A stretch of DNA of 64,000 nt from Flavipsychrobacter sp. (GTDB lineage Bacteria; Bacteroidota; Bacteroidia; Chitinophagales; Chitinophagaceae). Below the pieces are notes generated by a model. It saw nothing but the letters and a program-made list of their open reading frames with translations, had not been told where the DNA came from and did not search any database. The stretch covers positions 1 to 64,000 of the forward strand of contig JAJNBJ010000007.1 in assembly GCA_021155965.1 (NCBI GenBank), written 5' to 3'. Of the stretch, positions 27,583-36,410 are shown piece after piece. Every line of letters starts with the position of its first letter. Positions within the stretch are counted from its first letter, which is position 1. The position numbers were made by a program, and so were the translations under genes.

Positions 27583-27675
27583 AAGGGTTTTTGTTTATTC
27601 TTACAAAATTCATGCCCAGTTACAAACCCATTGCGCCCAGCCTTTTACCTTATTTTCTTCCCGGGCTTGGAAAGG

Positions 27676-27834
27676 CTACCTATGCCTCCTGGTTTTGTAC
27701 ACAGTATTCAGGTCTGTGCCGCAGCCGCATCTCTTTTCGCCCAGGCAGCCTTCCATCAGCATACTCACTACCGCAAGTATTACAGGCAACGCCAGCATTT
27801 TAATTAATTGCCTGCCTCTGTTTCTTTGTTCCAT
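27676..27834 (-). CDS. Small lipoprotein candidate
   Basis: 52 residues from ATG at 27834 (MEQRNRGRQLIKMLALPVIL). A hydrophobic segment ends in SMLMEGC, a lipobox-like cysteine, followed by GEKRCGCGTD and a basic tail. Small lipoproteins with a CxC after the lipobox are common in this phylum. It is divergent from the glycosyltransferase; the 28-bp gap would hold both promoters. Confidence 0.5.
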   Translation of the reverse strand: MEQRNRGRQLIKMLALPVILAVVSMLMEGCLGEKRCGCGTDLNTVYKTRRHR

Positions 27835-27847
27835 AGATTTACTTTTG
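27817..27847 (+). promoter_or_regulatory. Promoter of the glycosyltransferase gene
   Basis: TCTG (27817-27820), a 19-nt spacer and TACTTTTG (27840-27847) match TTTG-N19-TAnnTTTG with one mismatch in the -33 box. The box lies inside the start region of the divergent small lipoprotein. Confidence 0.55.
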
Positions 27848-27862
27848 TAAAAATAAACATTA

Positions 27863-28960
27863 TTGGTTATCAACGAGCAGAAGCATATTTTAGTTGCCCC
27901 CCTCGACTGGGGATTGGGTCATACGACCCGTTGCATACCGCTCATCAGGCATATACAAAGACTGCGCCATGTGCCCATATTCGCAGGCAATACATCGCAG
28001 GCAGCCTTTATAAAGGAAATTTTTGGCAATATAGAATGTATCCATCTTGATGGCTACAATATCACCTATTCCAATTGGAACAAATGGGCGCAGATAGAGT
28101 TGCTGTCCCAACTGCCCAATATTCAAAAGTCCATCAATGTCGAGCATAAATGGCTCCGGCAACTTGAGGCACAGCGAAAAATAGATGGTATTATTTCAGA
28201 TAACCGTTACGGCCTGTTTCATTCAAAAATCACATCGGTCATTCTTACCCACCAGCTGTGCATCCAGACCGGATTTGGCACCCTGGCAAACCGCGCCATA
28301 CAAAAGATACACTACAAGTACCTCGGCAACTTTAACGCTACCTGGGTAGTTGATGCTAAGGATACCCCAAACTTAGCAGGCAGCCTATCCCATACCAGCC
28401 GGCTTCCCGCAAATACAAGCTATATCGGCCTTTTATCCCGCTTTGCCACAACAGACGCAACTACCAATAACAGCGATGCCCCATTGCTCATCCTGTTATC
28501 CGGCCCTGAACCACAGCGAACCGCACTATCCCGCATATTATGGCAACAATGCCTGGCTCATACCGCCCATACTATTTTTATAGAAGGCAGTGAAGCCGTC
28601 CAGCAACCTGCAAATATTCCATCGCATATTACCTATCACAAACGTGTTGCGGGGCAAGAATTGGCAGAGATCATTAAAAATGCGGGCATGGTCATTTGCC
28701 GCAGCGGCTATTCAACACTTATGGACCTGGTGGCGTTGCAAAAAAGGGCGATCCTCATTCCAACACCAGGACAGACCGAACAAGAATATTTGGGTAACAC
28801 CCTGCATAAACAGGGATTATTTTACAGCATAAAACAAGATCATTTTAACCTTCAACGGGCGCTGAATGAAACACAGCAATTCCCATTTCATTCCATTAGC
28901 CTGCAGCAGCACTTTAATGATCATCAGCCGGCCTTAGAAAATTGGATAAACTCCCTTTAG
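27863..28960 (+). CDS. GT28/MurG-like glycosyltransferase
   Basis: 365 residues. The only codon that keeps the conserved N-terminus (KHILVAPLDWGLGHTTRCIP) is a TTG at 27863; no in-frame ATG is near. The GxGHxxR motif at about residues 17-23 and the C-terminal donor-site segment ICRSGYSTLMDLVALQKRAI ... PGQTEQEYLG match the GT-B fold of family 28-like glycosyltransferases. The sugar and acceptor are unknown. It ends 2 bp from the convergent murI. Confidence 0.8.
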   Translation: MVINEQKHILVAPLDWGLGHTTRCIPLIRHIQRLRHVPIFAGNTSQAAFIKEIFGNIECIHLDGYNITYSNWNKWAQIELLSQLPNIQKSINVEHKWLRQLEAQRKIDGIISDNRYGLFHSKITSVILTHQLCIQTGFGTLANRAIQKIHYKYLGNFNATWVVDAKDTPNLAGSLSHTSRLPANTSYIGLLSRFATTDATTNNSDAPLLILLSGPEPQRTALSRILWQQCLAHTAHTIFIEGSEAVQQPANIPSHITYHKRVAGQELAEIIKNAGMVICRSGYSTLMDLVALQKRAILIPTPGQTEQEYLGNTLHKQGLFYSIKQDHFNLQRALNETQQFPFHSISLQQHFNDHQPALENWINSL

Positions 28961-28962
28961 CA

Positions 28963-29787
28963 CTACACATGCACATGCTCAGACCGCACTTTATCACCGA
29001 AAAAGATGGTTGCATGGCTATCAAACTCTGCGGGGTCATCGGTGGTATAAAAACGTTTGCCGCCTTGCATGCTGATCCTGCTTTCCATTTCCGGGTGACG
29101 ATATAAATAATCCGCCAGGCTTTGGGCAACTATTTCTCCCTGCGAAACAACAGTGACCCCGGTGGGTAAATACTTTTTTATCTTATCAAGCAGTAAGGGA
29201 TAATGCGTACAGGCGAGTAAAATAGTATCAATATCAGGCGCTTGCCGAAAAAGCTCGTCAAGGTATTTTTTGACAAAATAATCCGCACCTTCCGAGCCGT
29301 ATTCTCCATTCTCCACCAGCGGCACCCACAGCGGGCAGGCAAGTTGGTGAACTTTTATATCCGGGAAAAATTTACGTATCTCTATTTCATACGAACCGGA
29401 CTGTACCGTACCCTTCGTTCCCAACACAGCAACAGAACGGCTTTTCGTATATGCACCAACCACTTCTGCCGTGGGGCGTATCACACCAAGCACCCGGTTA
29501 TCAGGCGCTAATTGCGGCAGGTTTTTCTGCTGTATGGTACGTAGCGTCTTTGCAGATGCTGTATTACAGGCTAGTATCACCAACGGGCAGCCCTGGTCAA
29601 AAAACCATTGCACACACTCCAGGGTATATTGATACACCGTTTCATAAGAGCGGTTACCATAAGGAGCACGGGCATTATCACCAAGGTATATGTAGTCATA
29701 TTGCGGCAACAGATCTGCAACGGCCCTGAAGACCGTAAGCCCGCCATAACCCGAATCAAATACACCTATCGGTTGTTGTCCGCTCAT
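28963..29787 (-). CDS. murI: Glutamate racemase
   Basis: 274 residues, normal length. It makes D-glutamate for peptidoglycan. GVFDSGYGGLTV starts the protein; the two catalytic cysteines are Cys74 (LACNTASAK) and Cys193 (LLACTHYPLLL). TAACTTAG, a near-consensus -7 box, lies 4 bp before the ATG on the minus strand, so the mRNA may have almost no leader. Confidence 0.95.
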   Translation of the reverse strand: MSGQQPIGVFDSGYGGLTVFRAVADLLPQYDYIYLGDNARAPYGNRSYETVYQYTLECVQWFFDQGCPLVILACNTASAKTLRTIQQKNLPQLAPDNRVLGVIRPTAEVVGAYTKSRSVAVLGTKGTVQSGSYEIEIRKFFPDIKVHQLACPLWVPLVENGEYGSEGADYFVKKYLDELFRQAPDIDTILLACTHYPLLLDKIKKYLPTGVTVVSQGEIVAQSLADYLYRHPEMESRISMQGGKRFYTTDDPAEFDSHATIFFGDKVRSEHVHV

Positions 29788-29810
29788 ACAGCTAAGTTAA
29801 GTGTTTATAC

Positions 29811-29843
29811 AAAATAAGAGAGCGTCCCGCTGAGGACGCTCTC
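29811..29843 (-). terminator. Intrinsic terminator of the gene at 29865
   Basis: GAGAGCGTCC (29818-29827) and GGACGCTCTC (29834-29843) pair perfectly; on the minus strand the hairpin is followed by TTATTTT. It sits between the T9SS gene and murI. Confidence 0.8.
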
Positions 29844-29864
29844 TATTATCAGTTATTTATGAAA

Positions 29865-31154
29865 TTAGTGTGCTACAACTAATTGTTTTACAATTTTTCC
29901 TTCTGTACCGTTGATGCTGATGAAGTATAAACCATCAGCCAGGTTGCTGATAGATACACTGCTTGCATAGGCAGTTGAAGACGGTGTTTCCCACTGCCTT
30001 ACTACCCTGCCTTGCGCATCAAATATTGTGATGCTTGCTGCCTGTGCCACATCCCATTTCAGGTCTACGTTCAATACATTTTGTGCAGGAACAGGGTAAA
30101 CGTTAGCCGAACCACCGTTAGCCAACACCGGTTTTACACTTGTAGATGACGGAGTATATGTCTCATAGAAATAAACACGCCTTGGGTCATTCAGTGCATA
30201 TTCAAATACAGAGCTCGGAATATTCCAGGAGATACCTGTAGAAGACGTCATCTGGTTGAAGCCGTTATAAGTGTATGAGAACTGCATTACGTTATGCCAT
30301 ACACCGGTATCATTGTGCTGCACAACATCGCTTGTGGGCATATGAGATACAAAGCCGCTATATATATGCAAAGAATCGTCTCTCCATGTGCTGTCAATGG
30401 TCTGGTAGATCTGTAATAACCTGTAAGTCATGTCGCCACTGGTATTGTAAGTATTCGTGTACAAGGTCTCCGGTGTCCATCCTGAACCGTTCCACATTTT
30501 CTTGGTAACAGTAAGTGGCTGATTAGAACTGGTGTACGTATAATCCCACGCATTAGAGTAAACCCATGTGCTGGAAACAAAATCCTGGTTGGTGTGGTTG
30601 ATCAGGTTGCCCGTTACACCGTCATAGTAATAAGTTGTTTGGCTGGTGGCCACATATGTACCCATTACATATACCTGGTATTGGTCAACGATCAGCCTGC
30701 CTGCCAGGTCATAACTGTAAAGATTCCTTGCAACCGGCACCCATGATGAACCGCCCCATGTCTGTAATATCTTGGAGGTCATTTTGTTGCTGCTGTTATA
30801 GAATTTCAATGTATTGCTGTAAGGCACCCATACGCCCATACCGGCATCCCAATATTGTGCTATATCGCTGGTATCGTTATGATTAACATCGTAGCGCTGT
30901 ATATAATTCCATTGGTTTGTATATACACCTGTATCGTAGCTCCAGGTTGTAGAATTGTCATATTTCAGGGGGTGGGTAAGGTCGCCGCCCCTGCCGGCAG
31001 AATAATTATAGTGAGCAGAGTCATTAAGTAGGAACGATACGCCATCATTGCTCCAGCCTGTTTCAGCAATCAGTCTTGATGCTGTCTGGGCTGCAACATT
31101 CTGGCATACAATTACAGGTAATGCAAGTGTTAAAAGTAGCATTCTTCTTTTCAT
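29865..31154 (-). CDS. T9SS-exported repeat protein (YD/RHS-like tyrosine-rich)
   Basis: 429 residues from ATG at 31154; a TTG three codons upstream is less likely. Signal peptide MKRRMLLLTLALPVIVCQ. About residues 50-330 are tandem units of 40-60 residues rich in Tyr, Trp, Asn and Thr (TLKFYNSSNKMTSKILQTWG; NLYSYDLAGRLIVDQYQVYV; TYYYDGVTGNLINHTNQDFV), resembling YD/RHS-type repeats. The end (ANVYPVPAQNVLNVDLKW ... LADGLYFISINGTEGKIVKQ) is a T9SS type A sorting domain, with PVPA in place of the usual PNPA. Confidence 0.85.
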   Translation of the reverse strand: MKRRMLLLTLALPVIVCQNVAAQTASRLIAETGWSNDGVSFLLNDSAHYNYSAGRGGDLTHPLKYDNSTTWSYDTGVYTNQWNYIQRYDVNHNDTSDIAQYWDAGMGVWVPYSNTLKFYNSSNKMTSKILQTWGGSSWVPVARNLYSYDLAGRLIVDQYQVYVMGTYVATSQTTYYYDGVTGNLINHTNQDFVSSTWVYSNAWDYTYTSSNQPLTVTKKMWNGSGWTPETLYTNTYNTSGDMTYRLLQIYQTIDSTWRDDSLHIYSGFVSHMPTSDVVQHNDTGVWHNVMQFSYTYNGFNQMTSSTGISWNIPSSVFEYALNDPRRVYFYETYTPSSTSVKPVLANGGSANVYPVPAQNVLNVDLKWDVAQAASITIFDAQGRVVRQWETPSSTAYASSVSISNLADGLYFISINGTEGKIVKQLVVAH

Positions 31155-31163
31155 AAATGGCAA

Positions 31164-31618
31164 TTTAATTTGAATTGGTTATCGTACAGATCGAAAAACC
31201 CTACAATGATAGTGATAATTTTCTGGAAAATGCAAATATTCAGCAAAAAAATAGTTCCTTTTCAGGCTGCCATAGGCACCTCATCAACACGCTGTTTTAG
31301 ATAAAGAAATGACCCTTTGCGGTCGTTCCTTCATAAATAATTACAAATATATTTAATGCATTTTTGGAAAATACATATGAATATATTTGTTTTTAAAAAA
31401 CCGTTTACTATCTTGTGCCTCCCTTATCGGCCATTTACCTGTGGTGAATAATTTCTAAGCGTGGTTAAGTGCCCTTTGCTTTAAAAAATACGATAGCAAC
31501 ACCTTTGTTTTTAAAACTAAAGAATTATCTTGCATGCTACTATTTCCCGCAAAAAGGAAAATAAGTTAGCATTCAGGAAGGATAAGGATAATTATAAACG
31601 AAAATTAAACAGTCTATT
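31164..31618. other. Gene-free divergent region, 455 bp
   Basis: Very AT-rich. It should hold promoters for the T9SS repeat protein (leftward) and the lipoprotein (rightward). TTTG (31504-31507) followed after 18 nt by TATCTTGC is a weak promoter candidate for the rightward gene. No frame, hairpin-rich RNA or repeat was recognised. Confidence 0.5.
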
Positions 31619-32212
31619 ATGAAAAAAATCGCTCTACTCTCATTGGCATCAGTTAGCCTGGTTATTAGCCTTTTTTGCAGTAGTTGCCACAGGCAGGCTT
31701 TTGCCACGGGGCCAGAAGTAGATAAGGGAGATACTACATGGATAGTTTTCACCAAATCGTTAAAGCACCGCCTTGAGCACGACAATATCGACATCAACAA
31801 AGTACAGTTCTATATAGACCACAGGTTGACACTGAGGCGCACCATGGGCTCCGAAAAAGGTAAAGTAGAATCAGGCGTTATCGTTTTCGATAATGGCCAG
31901 TACATCAACGAACTGGTGATCCCTGCATTTACGCCAGGTGTTTGTGAGCGTACCAGCGGAGATGCTATAAAAATCAGCTTCGATGTGCCCGGCAAAACAT
32001 TGGAATTTGCCGCATTGTACAACAACAACAACTTTGTGCTGGTAGGCAATAACTGGCACAATGGTACGGTGGACGTAGAATATGACAACCAGACCTACCA
32101 GGTAACCTGCGATTGTGGCAATGCTGCTGAAGCAAGGCTGGTGGTAAGAAGGAACCAGGTGTACCAGAAAGACAACAATGCCAAAGTAATGGCAGGCAGG
32201 AAAGTGAACTAA
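31619..32212 (+). CDS. Lipoprotein of unknown function
   Basis: 197 residues. MKKIALLSLASVSLVISLFC followed by SSCHR gives a lipoprotein signal with a Cys near residue 22-23. The mature part is beta-rich (KVQFYIDHRLTLRR, NFVLVGNNWHNGTVDVEYDN) and has a CDC motif late (VTCDCGNA). The family is not recognised. A strong bidirectional terminator separates it from the convergent M48 gene. Confidence 0.72.
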   Translation: MKKIALLSLASVSLVISLFCSSCHRQAFATGPEVDKGDTTWIVFTKSLKHRLEHDNIDINKVQFYIDHRLTLRRTMGSEKGKVESGVIVFDNGQYINELVIPAFTPGVCERTSGDAIKISFDVPGKTLEFAALYNNNNFVLVGNNWHNGTVDVEYDNQTYQVTCDCGNAAEARLVVRRNQVYQKDNNAKVMAGRKVN

Positions 32213-32224
32213 AACAAGATTCTT

Positions 32225-32267
32225 TATAAAAGTAAAAGCCCCGCAATACGGGGCTTTTACTTTTATA
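32225..32267. terminator. Bidirectional terminator, 19-bp perfect stem
   Basis: Arms 32225-32243 and 32249-32267 are exact reverse complements (core AGTAAAAGCCCCG/CGGGGCTTTTACT, loop CAATA), with A-rich and T-rich flanks. It serves both convergent genes. Confidence 0.88.
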
Positions 32268-32269
32268 AC

Positions 32270-33076
32270 TCACGGCTTATAATAAGCCATCGCCTTCGGT
32301 ATCAATCCGGTGATATTATCTATTCGCTGTTGCTCACTTGGATGTGTGCGCAGGAAAACCGGTACTGCACTGCCGCTGCTTTGCGCAAGCATGCGCTGCC
32401 AGAAACCGATAGCAGCATTGGGGTTATAGCTACCTGTAGCCATAATATATAAGCCGGATTCGTCGGCCTCATTTTCCTGCTTGCGCGAATAGGCCAGCAG
32501 TCCTAAGTTACTGCTGATACCATAAGCATTCCTGAACAATTCCTGCGTCTCTGCAGGTTTTGAAGATAACGCTACAGACAGCGCCTGTCCGCCAAATTCC
32601 ACAAGTAATTGCTGACTCATACGTTCGTTACCGTGCTTCAGGATAGCGTGTGCTATTTCGTGCCCCATCACCACTGCAAGGTCGGTGTCAGAGGGTGTTA
32701 ACGGCAGGATGCCGCTGTAGACCACAATTTTACCACCGGGCAGGCACCAGGCATTTACTTCTGCATTATTGACAAGATTAAACTCCCAGTTGTAGTCCTT
32801 TATCAGGTCTGCCTGTCCCTTGCCGGCAAGATAAGTTTGCACCGCGGCGGTAAGTTTACCGCCTACCCTTTTCACTTTTTCAGCGTCAGGCGTACCGGTC
32901 ACAGGCGGGTTGCTGGTCATGAACTTGCTATATTCCTGGCTTGATAAAGACAATACCGTAGCATCGTCAACGAGACTTAGTGTATTGCGTCCGCTCGCAT
33001 TTTTCTTACAACTGTACATTACCATACCGGTTGCAACAAATGCCAATATAGATAGGCAAGCGATCAGTTTTCTCAT
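32270..33076 (-). CDS. M48-family zinc metallopeptidase lipoprotein
   Basis: 268 residues. Lipobox-like Cys23 (GMVMYSCKK) after a short hydrophobic signal suggests anchoring at the periplasmic face of a membrane. HEIAH at residues 139-143 is the HExxH zinc site; the third ligand Glu is probably in ENEADESGLYIM about 60 residues later. This matches the LoiP/BepA-like single-domain periplasmic M48 proteases involved in outer-membrane protein quality control. Substrate inferred only. Confidence 0.88.
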   Translation of the reverse strand: MRKLIACLSILAFVATGMVMYSCKKNASGRNTLSLVDDATVLSLSSQEYSKFMTSNPPVTGTPDAEKVKRVGGKLTAAVQTYLAGKGQADLIKDYNWEFNLVNNAEVNAWCLPGGKIVVYSGILPLTPSDTDLAVVMGHEIAHAILKHGNERMSQQLLVEFGGQALSVALSSKPAETQELFRNAYGISSNLGLLAYSRKQENEADESGLYIMATGSYNPNAAIGFWQRMLAQSSGSAVPVFLRTHPSEQQRIDNITGLIPKAMAYYKP

Positions 33077-33127
33077 AACAGATGGTTTGTAACTACGTTA
33101 ATAAATTTCACGCCACAAAAATAACAT

Positions 33128-34012
33128 TTATCGCCGCCGGTTCATCACATACACAGCCGCTATCCCCAATACGCCACCAACAGCAGTATGAATTTGTATC
33201 TGCTCGCCAATAAATGCCCAGGCAGATATTGCTGCACCCAGCGGCACAAGAAAAATAAAGCTGCTGGCTTTCTCCGCACCCAGGCGGGTAGTGGTATAAA
33301 AATAAACCGTTGTAGCAATTGCAGTAACCCCGATGGAACTAAAGAACAGGTTCAGCCAGAATACATGGTCTTTGATTTGCAGCATCGCATTGGCTTCATG
33401 CCAGTTGAGTAATGGAACAAGACAAAATAAAGTGACCAGGTATTGCCATAAGCTGAAGCCCATTGATGAACCATACTGCGCACCCTTTGCCGTAAACTTG
33501 CTCATAACAGCCCATGTAAAAGCAGACAACAAAAAGTAAAGATTTCCGCTGTCCATAATAGCTGTTCCGCTGCTCCATACTTTCAGCAACACACACCCGG
33601 CAATTGCCCCCAGCACAAGCCCCACAATTTCGTTGCCTGCAGGCAATTTTCTTTTTTGGACAATACCTATCGCATACGCCATTATGGGGTTCATGATCGT
33701 TACCAGCACGCCACCAGCACCGGCTGCACCATTCTTCAACCCCTTGAAAAAGAAGTAGCTATATATCGCTAACAATAAACCTGAAATTAAAAAAACAGGA
33801 ATGCCTGCTTTCCTTACCCTGAAGCTTAAACCTAGCGATGGCAACAGTATTAGCATTGCTGCAACAACAAGTGTGTAGCGATAAACAGTAAAATTGATGA
33901 CCGAGCAGTAATGCGTCAACACCTTGCCCGACGGCCAGCCAAGCCCCCAAAGGAACATGCTGATGATCATTCCAACAACTAAGTATTTTTCCGATGCTTT
34001 ACCGTGATGCAT
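33128..34012 (-). CDS. DMT-superfamily (EamA) membrane transporter
   Basis: 294 residues from ATG at 34012; a GTG three codons upstream is possible. About ten membrane helices in two EamA-type repeats (GLGWPSGKVLTHYCSVINFT; LYFLLSAFTWAVMSKFTAKG). Export of a metabolite is likely; the substrate cannot be named. It is divergent from the DUF2490 gene. Confidence 0.85.
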   Translation of the reverse strand: MHHGKASEKYLVVGMIISMFLWGLGWPSGKVLTHYCSVINFTVYRYTLVVAAMLILLPSLGLSFRVRKAGIPVFLISGLLLAIYSYFFFKGLKNGAAGAGGVLVTIMNPIMAYAIGIVQKRKLPAGNEIVGLVLGAIAGCVLLKVWSSGTAIMDSGNLYFLLSAFTWAVMSKFTAKGAQYGSSMGFSLWQYLVTLFCLVPLLNWHEANAMLQIKDHVFWLNLFFSSIGVTAIATTVYFYTTTRLGAEKASSFIFLVPLGAAISAWAFIGEQIQIHTAVGGVLGIAAVYVMNRRR

Positions 34013-34058
34013 TCGCGGCACGAACTTACGATAAAATTAATGGTACTACTGAACTCAT

Positions 34059-34066
34059 TATATTTG
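34059..34066 (+). promoter_or_regulatory. -7 box 4 bp before the DUF2490 start
   Basis: TATATTTG matches TAnnTTTG exactly; the next bases are CGCC and then the ATG at 34071. No TTTG is seen at the ideal -33 position, so confidence is limited. Confidence 0.5.
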
Positions 34067-34070
34067 CGCC

Positions 34071-34817
34071 ATGAAAAAATTACTGTTCATCGTAACTATA
34101 CTTACTTTTTCGACCGGCACCATTAATGCACAAAACCGCACCACCACGCGCAACGATATTGGCTGGATAACCACGACAATCACTCCCCACATCAATAAAA
34201 AACTAAGCGGCTATATTGAGTACCAGTTCCGCAGGGCCGATTATGTGGAAATATGGCAGCAAAGTTTACTAAGGCTGGGTTTTAATTATAAGGTACACCC
34301 ACAGGTAACTACACACCTGGGCTATGGCTGGATACTGACTTTCCCTTATGGCGAATATAATATCGCCGCACAGCCCCGCATGTTCCCCGAACACCGTATC
34401 TACGAACAGCTTGTTATTAACGGACAGGCAGGCAAAGTATCATTCGTACACCGCCTTCGCCTTGAGCAACGCTGGCTGGGCAGGTTTGTTGATATGGATC
34501 AAAAAAGGCCGGAAGATTTCGTTTACCTCAATCGTGTGCGCTACATGCTGCGTGCTGATGTGCCACTATCTGAAAAAGTATATGCTGCCGCATACGATGA
34601 AATATTTATCGGCTTTGGTAAAAATGTAGGCGAGAATATCTTCGATCAGAACCGCATCGGCATCCTTCTGGGGTATAAAGCCAACTCATCCTTCAAAATA
34701 GAAGGTGGCTTCCTGAACCAGGCACTACAATTGGGCCGTGAAATAGGTGGCAAAAATGTTTTCCAGCAGAACAACGGTTTCATCATCAACACCTACCTGC
34801 AGCTTAATAACGACTAA
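34071..34817 (+). CDS. DUF2490 outer-membrane protein
   Basis: 248 residues with a signal peptide (MKKLLFIVTILTFSTGTINA). The DUF2490 pattern is clear: DIGWITTTITPHINKKLSGY near the N-terminus, QLVINGQAGKVSFVHRLRLE(QRW) in the middle and the final strand NNGFIINTYLQ. It is a predicted small beta-barrel; function of the family is unknown. Its stop overlaps that of the convergent pirin gene by 4 bp. Confidence 0.87.
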   Translation: MKKLLFIVTILTFSTGTINAQNRTTTRNDIGWITTTITPHINKKLSGYIEYQFRRADYVEIWQQSLLRLGFNYKVHPQVTTHLGYGWILTFPYGEYNIAAQPRMFPEHRIYEQLVINGQAGKVSFVHRLRLEQRWLGRFVDMDQKRPEDFVYLNRVRYMLRADVPLSEKVYAAAYDEIFIGFGKNVGENIFDQNRIGILLGYKANSSFKIEGGFLNQALQLGREIGGKNVFQQNNGFIINTYLQLNND

Positions 34818-35791
34818 TCTTTCAGGAAACCAAACTTACCTGCATTGTAGTCTTCTACTGCCTGGTGTATCTCGGCCTCCGTATTCATTACGAACGGGCC
34901 ATAGCTAACGTAAGGCTCATTCAGCGGTTCGCCGCTTAATACAAGGAGTATGCCTTTTTTGTTTGCTTTAATGTGTATCTCTCCAGCTTCGTTCTTCAGT
35001 TGCACAAAATGGTTCTCAGGCACTTTATGGTCATTCACATTTATAGAACCATCAACAACCAATATGCCGGTATTATAATTAGCCGGTAGTGTGAAAGAAA
35101 AATCTGCATGTGCATTGTAATGGATGTCATACATATGCACCGGCGAATAAGTACTGGCAATACCTTTCACACCATTATACTCCCCTGCCACCACATATAT
35201 CTCGCCCATATTACCGGGTAGAGTAACTTTTGGTTTGGACGTATGCACAATACTCTGGTACTTGGCAGGAACCATTTTGTGTTTCTTCGGCAGGTTGATC
35301 CACAACTGCAGCATTTCAAAAGCACCACCTGTTTTCAGGTAGGTCTGCTCATGATACTCTTTATGCAGCACACCACCACCGGCGGTCATCCACTGTATAT
35401 CGCCCGGGCCTATTATGCCGTGATTACCTTTGCTGTCATGGTGCTCTACACCACCTTTGTAGGCAAAAGTTATCGTCTCTATTCCTCTATGCGGATGCAC
35501 ACCCACCCCTCTGGATATATCAGATGGCGGATAGCTCACCTCAGCATTAAAATCCAGCAAAAAGAAAGGGCTCATCCTTTCCTCAAAACCCCTCCCGTTA
35601 GGAAAGAAGTTCATCACTTTAAAGCCATTACCCACCATATGCGTATTGGTAGGCGGCAGCACACTTTCTACACCCCTGTATTTTGCGTTGGCTAATTTGG
35701 CTGCTGCTTTCATTGGCGCGCTCACAGCCGAGGCTACATAAGCCAATGCGGTGCCCAATACTCCCCTCTTGATGAATTCTTTTCTTTCCAT
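34814..35791 (-). CDS. Pirin-family protein with an N-terminal signal
   Basis: 325 residues. The bicupin pirin signature is present: DFNAEVSYPPSD, HPHRGIETITFAYKGGVEHH (metal-binding His pair) and GDIQWMTAGGGVLHKEY. Unlike typical cytoplasmic pirins it has about 30 extra N-terminal residues (MERKEFIKRGVLGTALAYVA then SAVSAPMKAA) that look like an export signal. Pirins act as iron-binding cofactors or quercetinases; an exported form is inferred. Confidence 0.85.
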   Translation of the reverse strand: MERKEFIKRGVLGTALAYVASAVSAPMKAAAKLANAKYRGVESVLPPTNTHMVGNGFKVMNFFPNGRGFEERMSPFFLLDFNAEVSYPPSDISRGVGVHPHRGIETITFAYKGGVEHHDSKGNHGIIGPGDIQWMTAGGGVLHKEYHEQTYLKTGGAFEMLQLWINLPKKHKMVPAKYQSIVHTSKPKVTLPGNMGEIYVVAGEYNGVKGIASTYSPVHMYDIHYNAHADFSFTLPANYNTGILVVDGSINVNDHKVPENHFVQLKNEAGEIHIKANKKGILLVLSGEPLNEPYVSYGPFVMNTEAEIHQAVEDYNAGKFGFLKD

Positions 35792-35865
35792 AACAGTATA
35801 TGTATATTACCAAAATTAAATAATTTAGAGATGCAATCCTCAACACTTTTCATAAAAAACTCAAA

Positions 35866-36408
35866 ATGAAAAAACTCAATCACTTAGGAATTACATTTTT
35901 CATCAGTATTTCAATGCTGGCGGCATGTTCCCAAACAAACACTCAACATAATAATACACAACCAAATAACTCAGCTATGGATAGCGCCAACCAAAAAATA
36001 GAAGCCAATAAACAATTAGTGAAGCTGTGGATAGAAGACGGATGGAATAATAACAGGAACGAAGAAGTGGTGGAACAGGTATTTGCCGCGGATTGGGTTG
36101 ACGGCAACCCAACTTTTCCCGATCAGCCTAAAGGCATAGAGGGCGCTATGTACTTTGTGGAACAATACCGCAACGCACTGCCTGATATCCACTTCACCAT
36201 CACCCACCTTATTGCAGACCCCGATTATGTAACTTTCCGCTTCGAGGCAACGGCTACTCATAAAGGGACATTAATGGGCATACCTGCAACCGGCAAAAAG
36301 GTAACAGTATCTGGCATAGTTATACACAAAATAGAAAATGGCCGTTTCGCAAAATCCTGGAATGAGGTTGATCTGCTGGCACTGAAAATGCAATTGGAGC
36401 AGAAGTAA
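35866..36408 (+). CDS. SnoaL-like/ester-cyclase-type lipoprotein
   Basis: 180 residues. Lipobox SMLAAC (Cys about residue 21) followed by an Asn/Gln-rich linker. About residues 45-175 match the SnoaL-like fold: KLWIEDGWNNNRNEEVVEQV, AMYFVEQYRNALPDIHFTIT, FRFEATATHKGTLMGIPATG and a final FAKSWNEVDLLALKMQ. Predicted periplasmic or surface-exposed lipoprotein with an alpha+beta cone fold; substrate unknown. It ends 2 bp from the convergent LolA-like gene. Confidence 0.85.
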   Translation: MKKLNHLGITFFISISMLAACSQTNTQHNNTQPNNSAMDSANQKIEANKQLVKLWIEDGWNNNRNEEVVEQVFAADWVDGNPTFPDQPKGIEGAMYFVEQYRNALPDIHFTITHLIADPDYVTFRFEATATHKGTLMGIPATGKKVTVSGIVIHKIENGRFAKSWNEVDLLALKMQLEQK

Positions 36409-36410
36409 TA

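Noticed and set aside
27591-27803. Plus-strand frames opposite the small lipoprotein
   Set aside because: Composition unlike a protein of this genome and no domain; the minus-strand lipoprotein has a sensible signal and lipobox.
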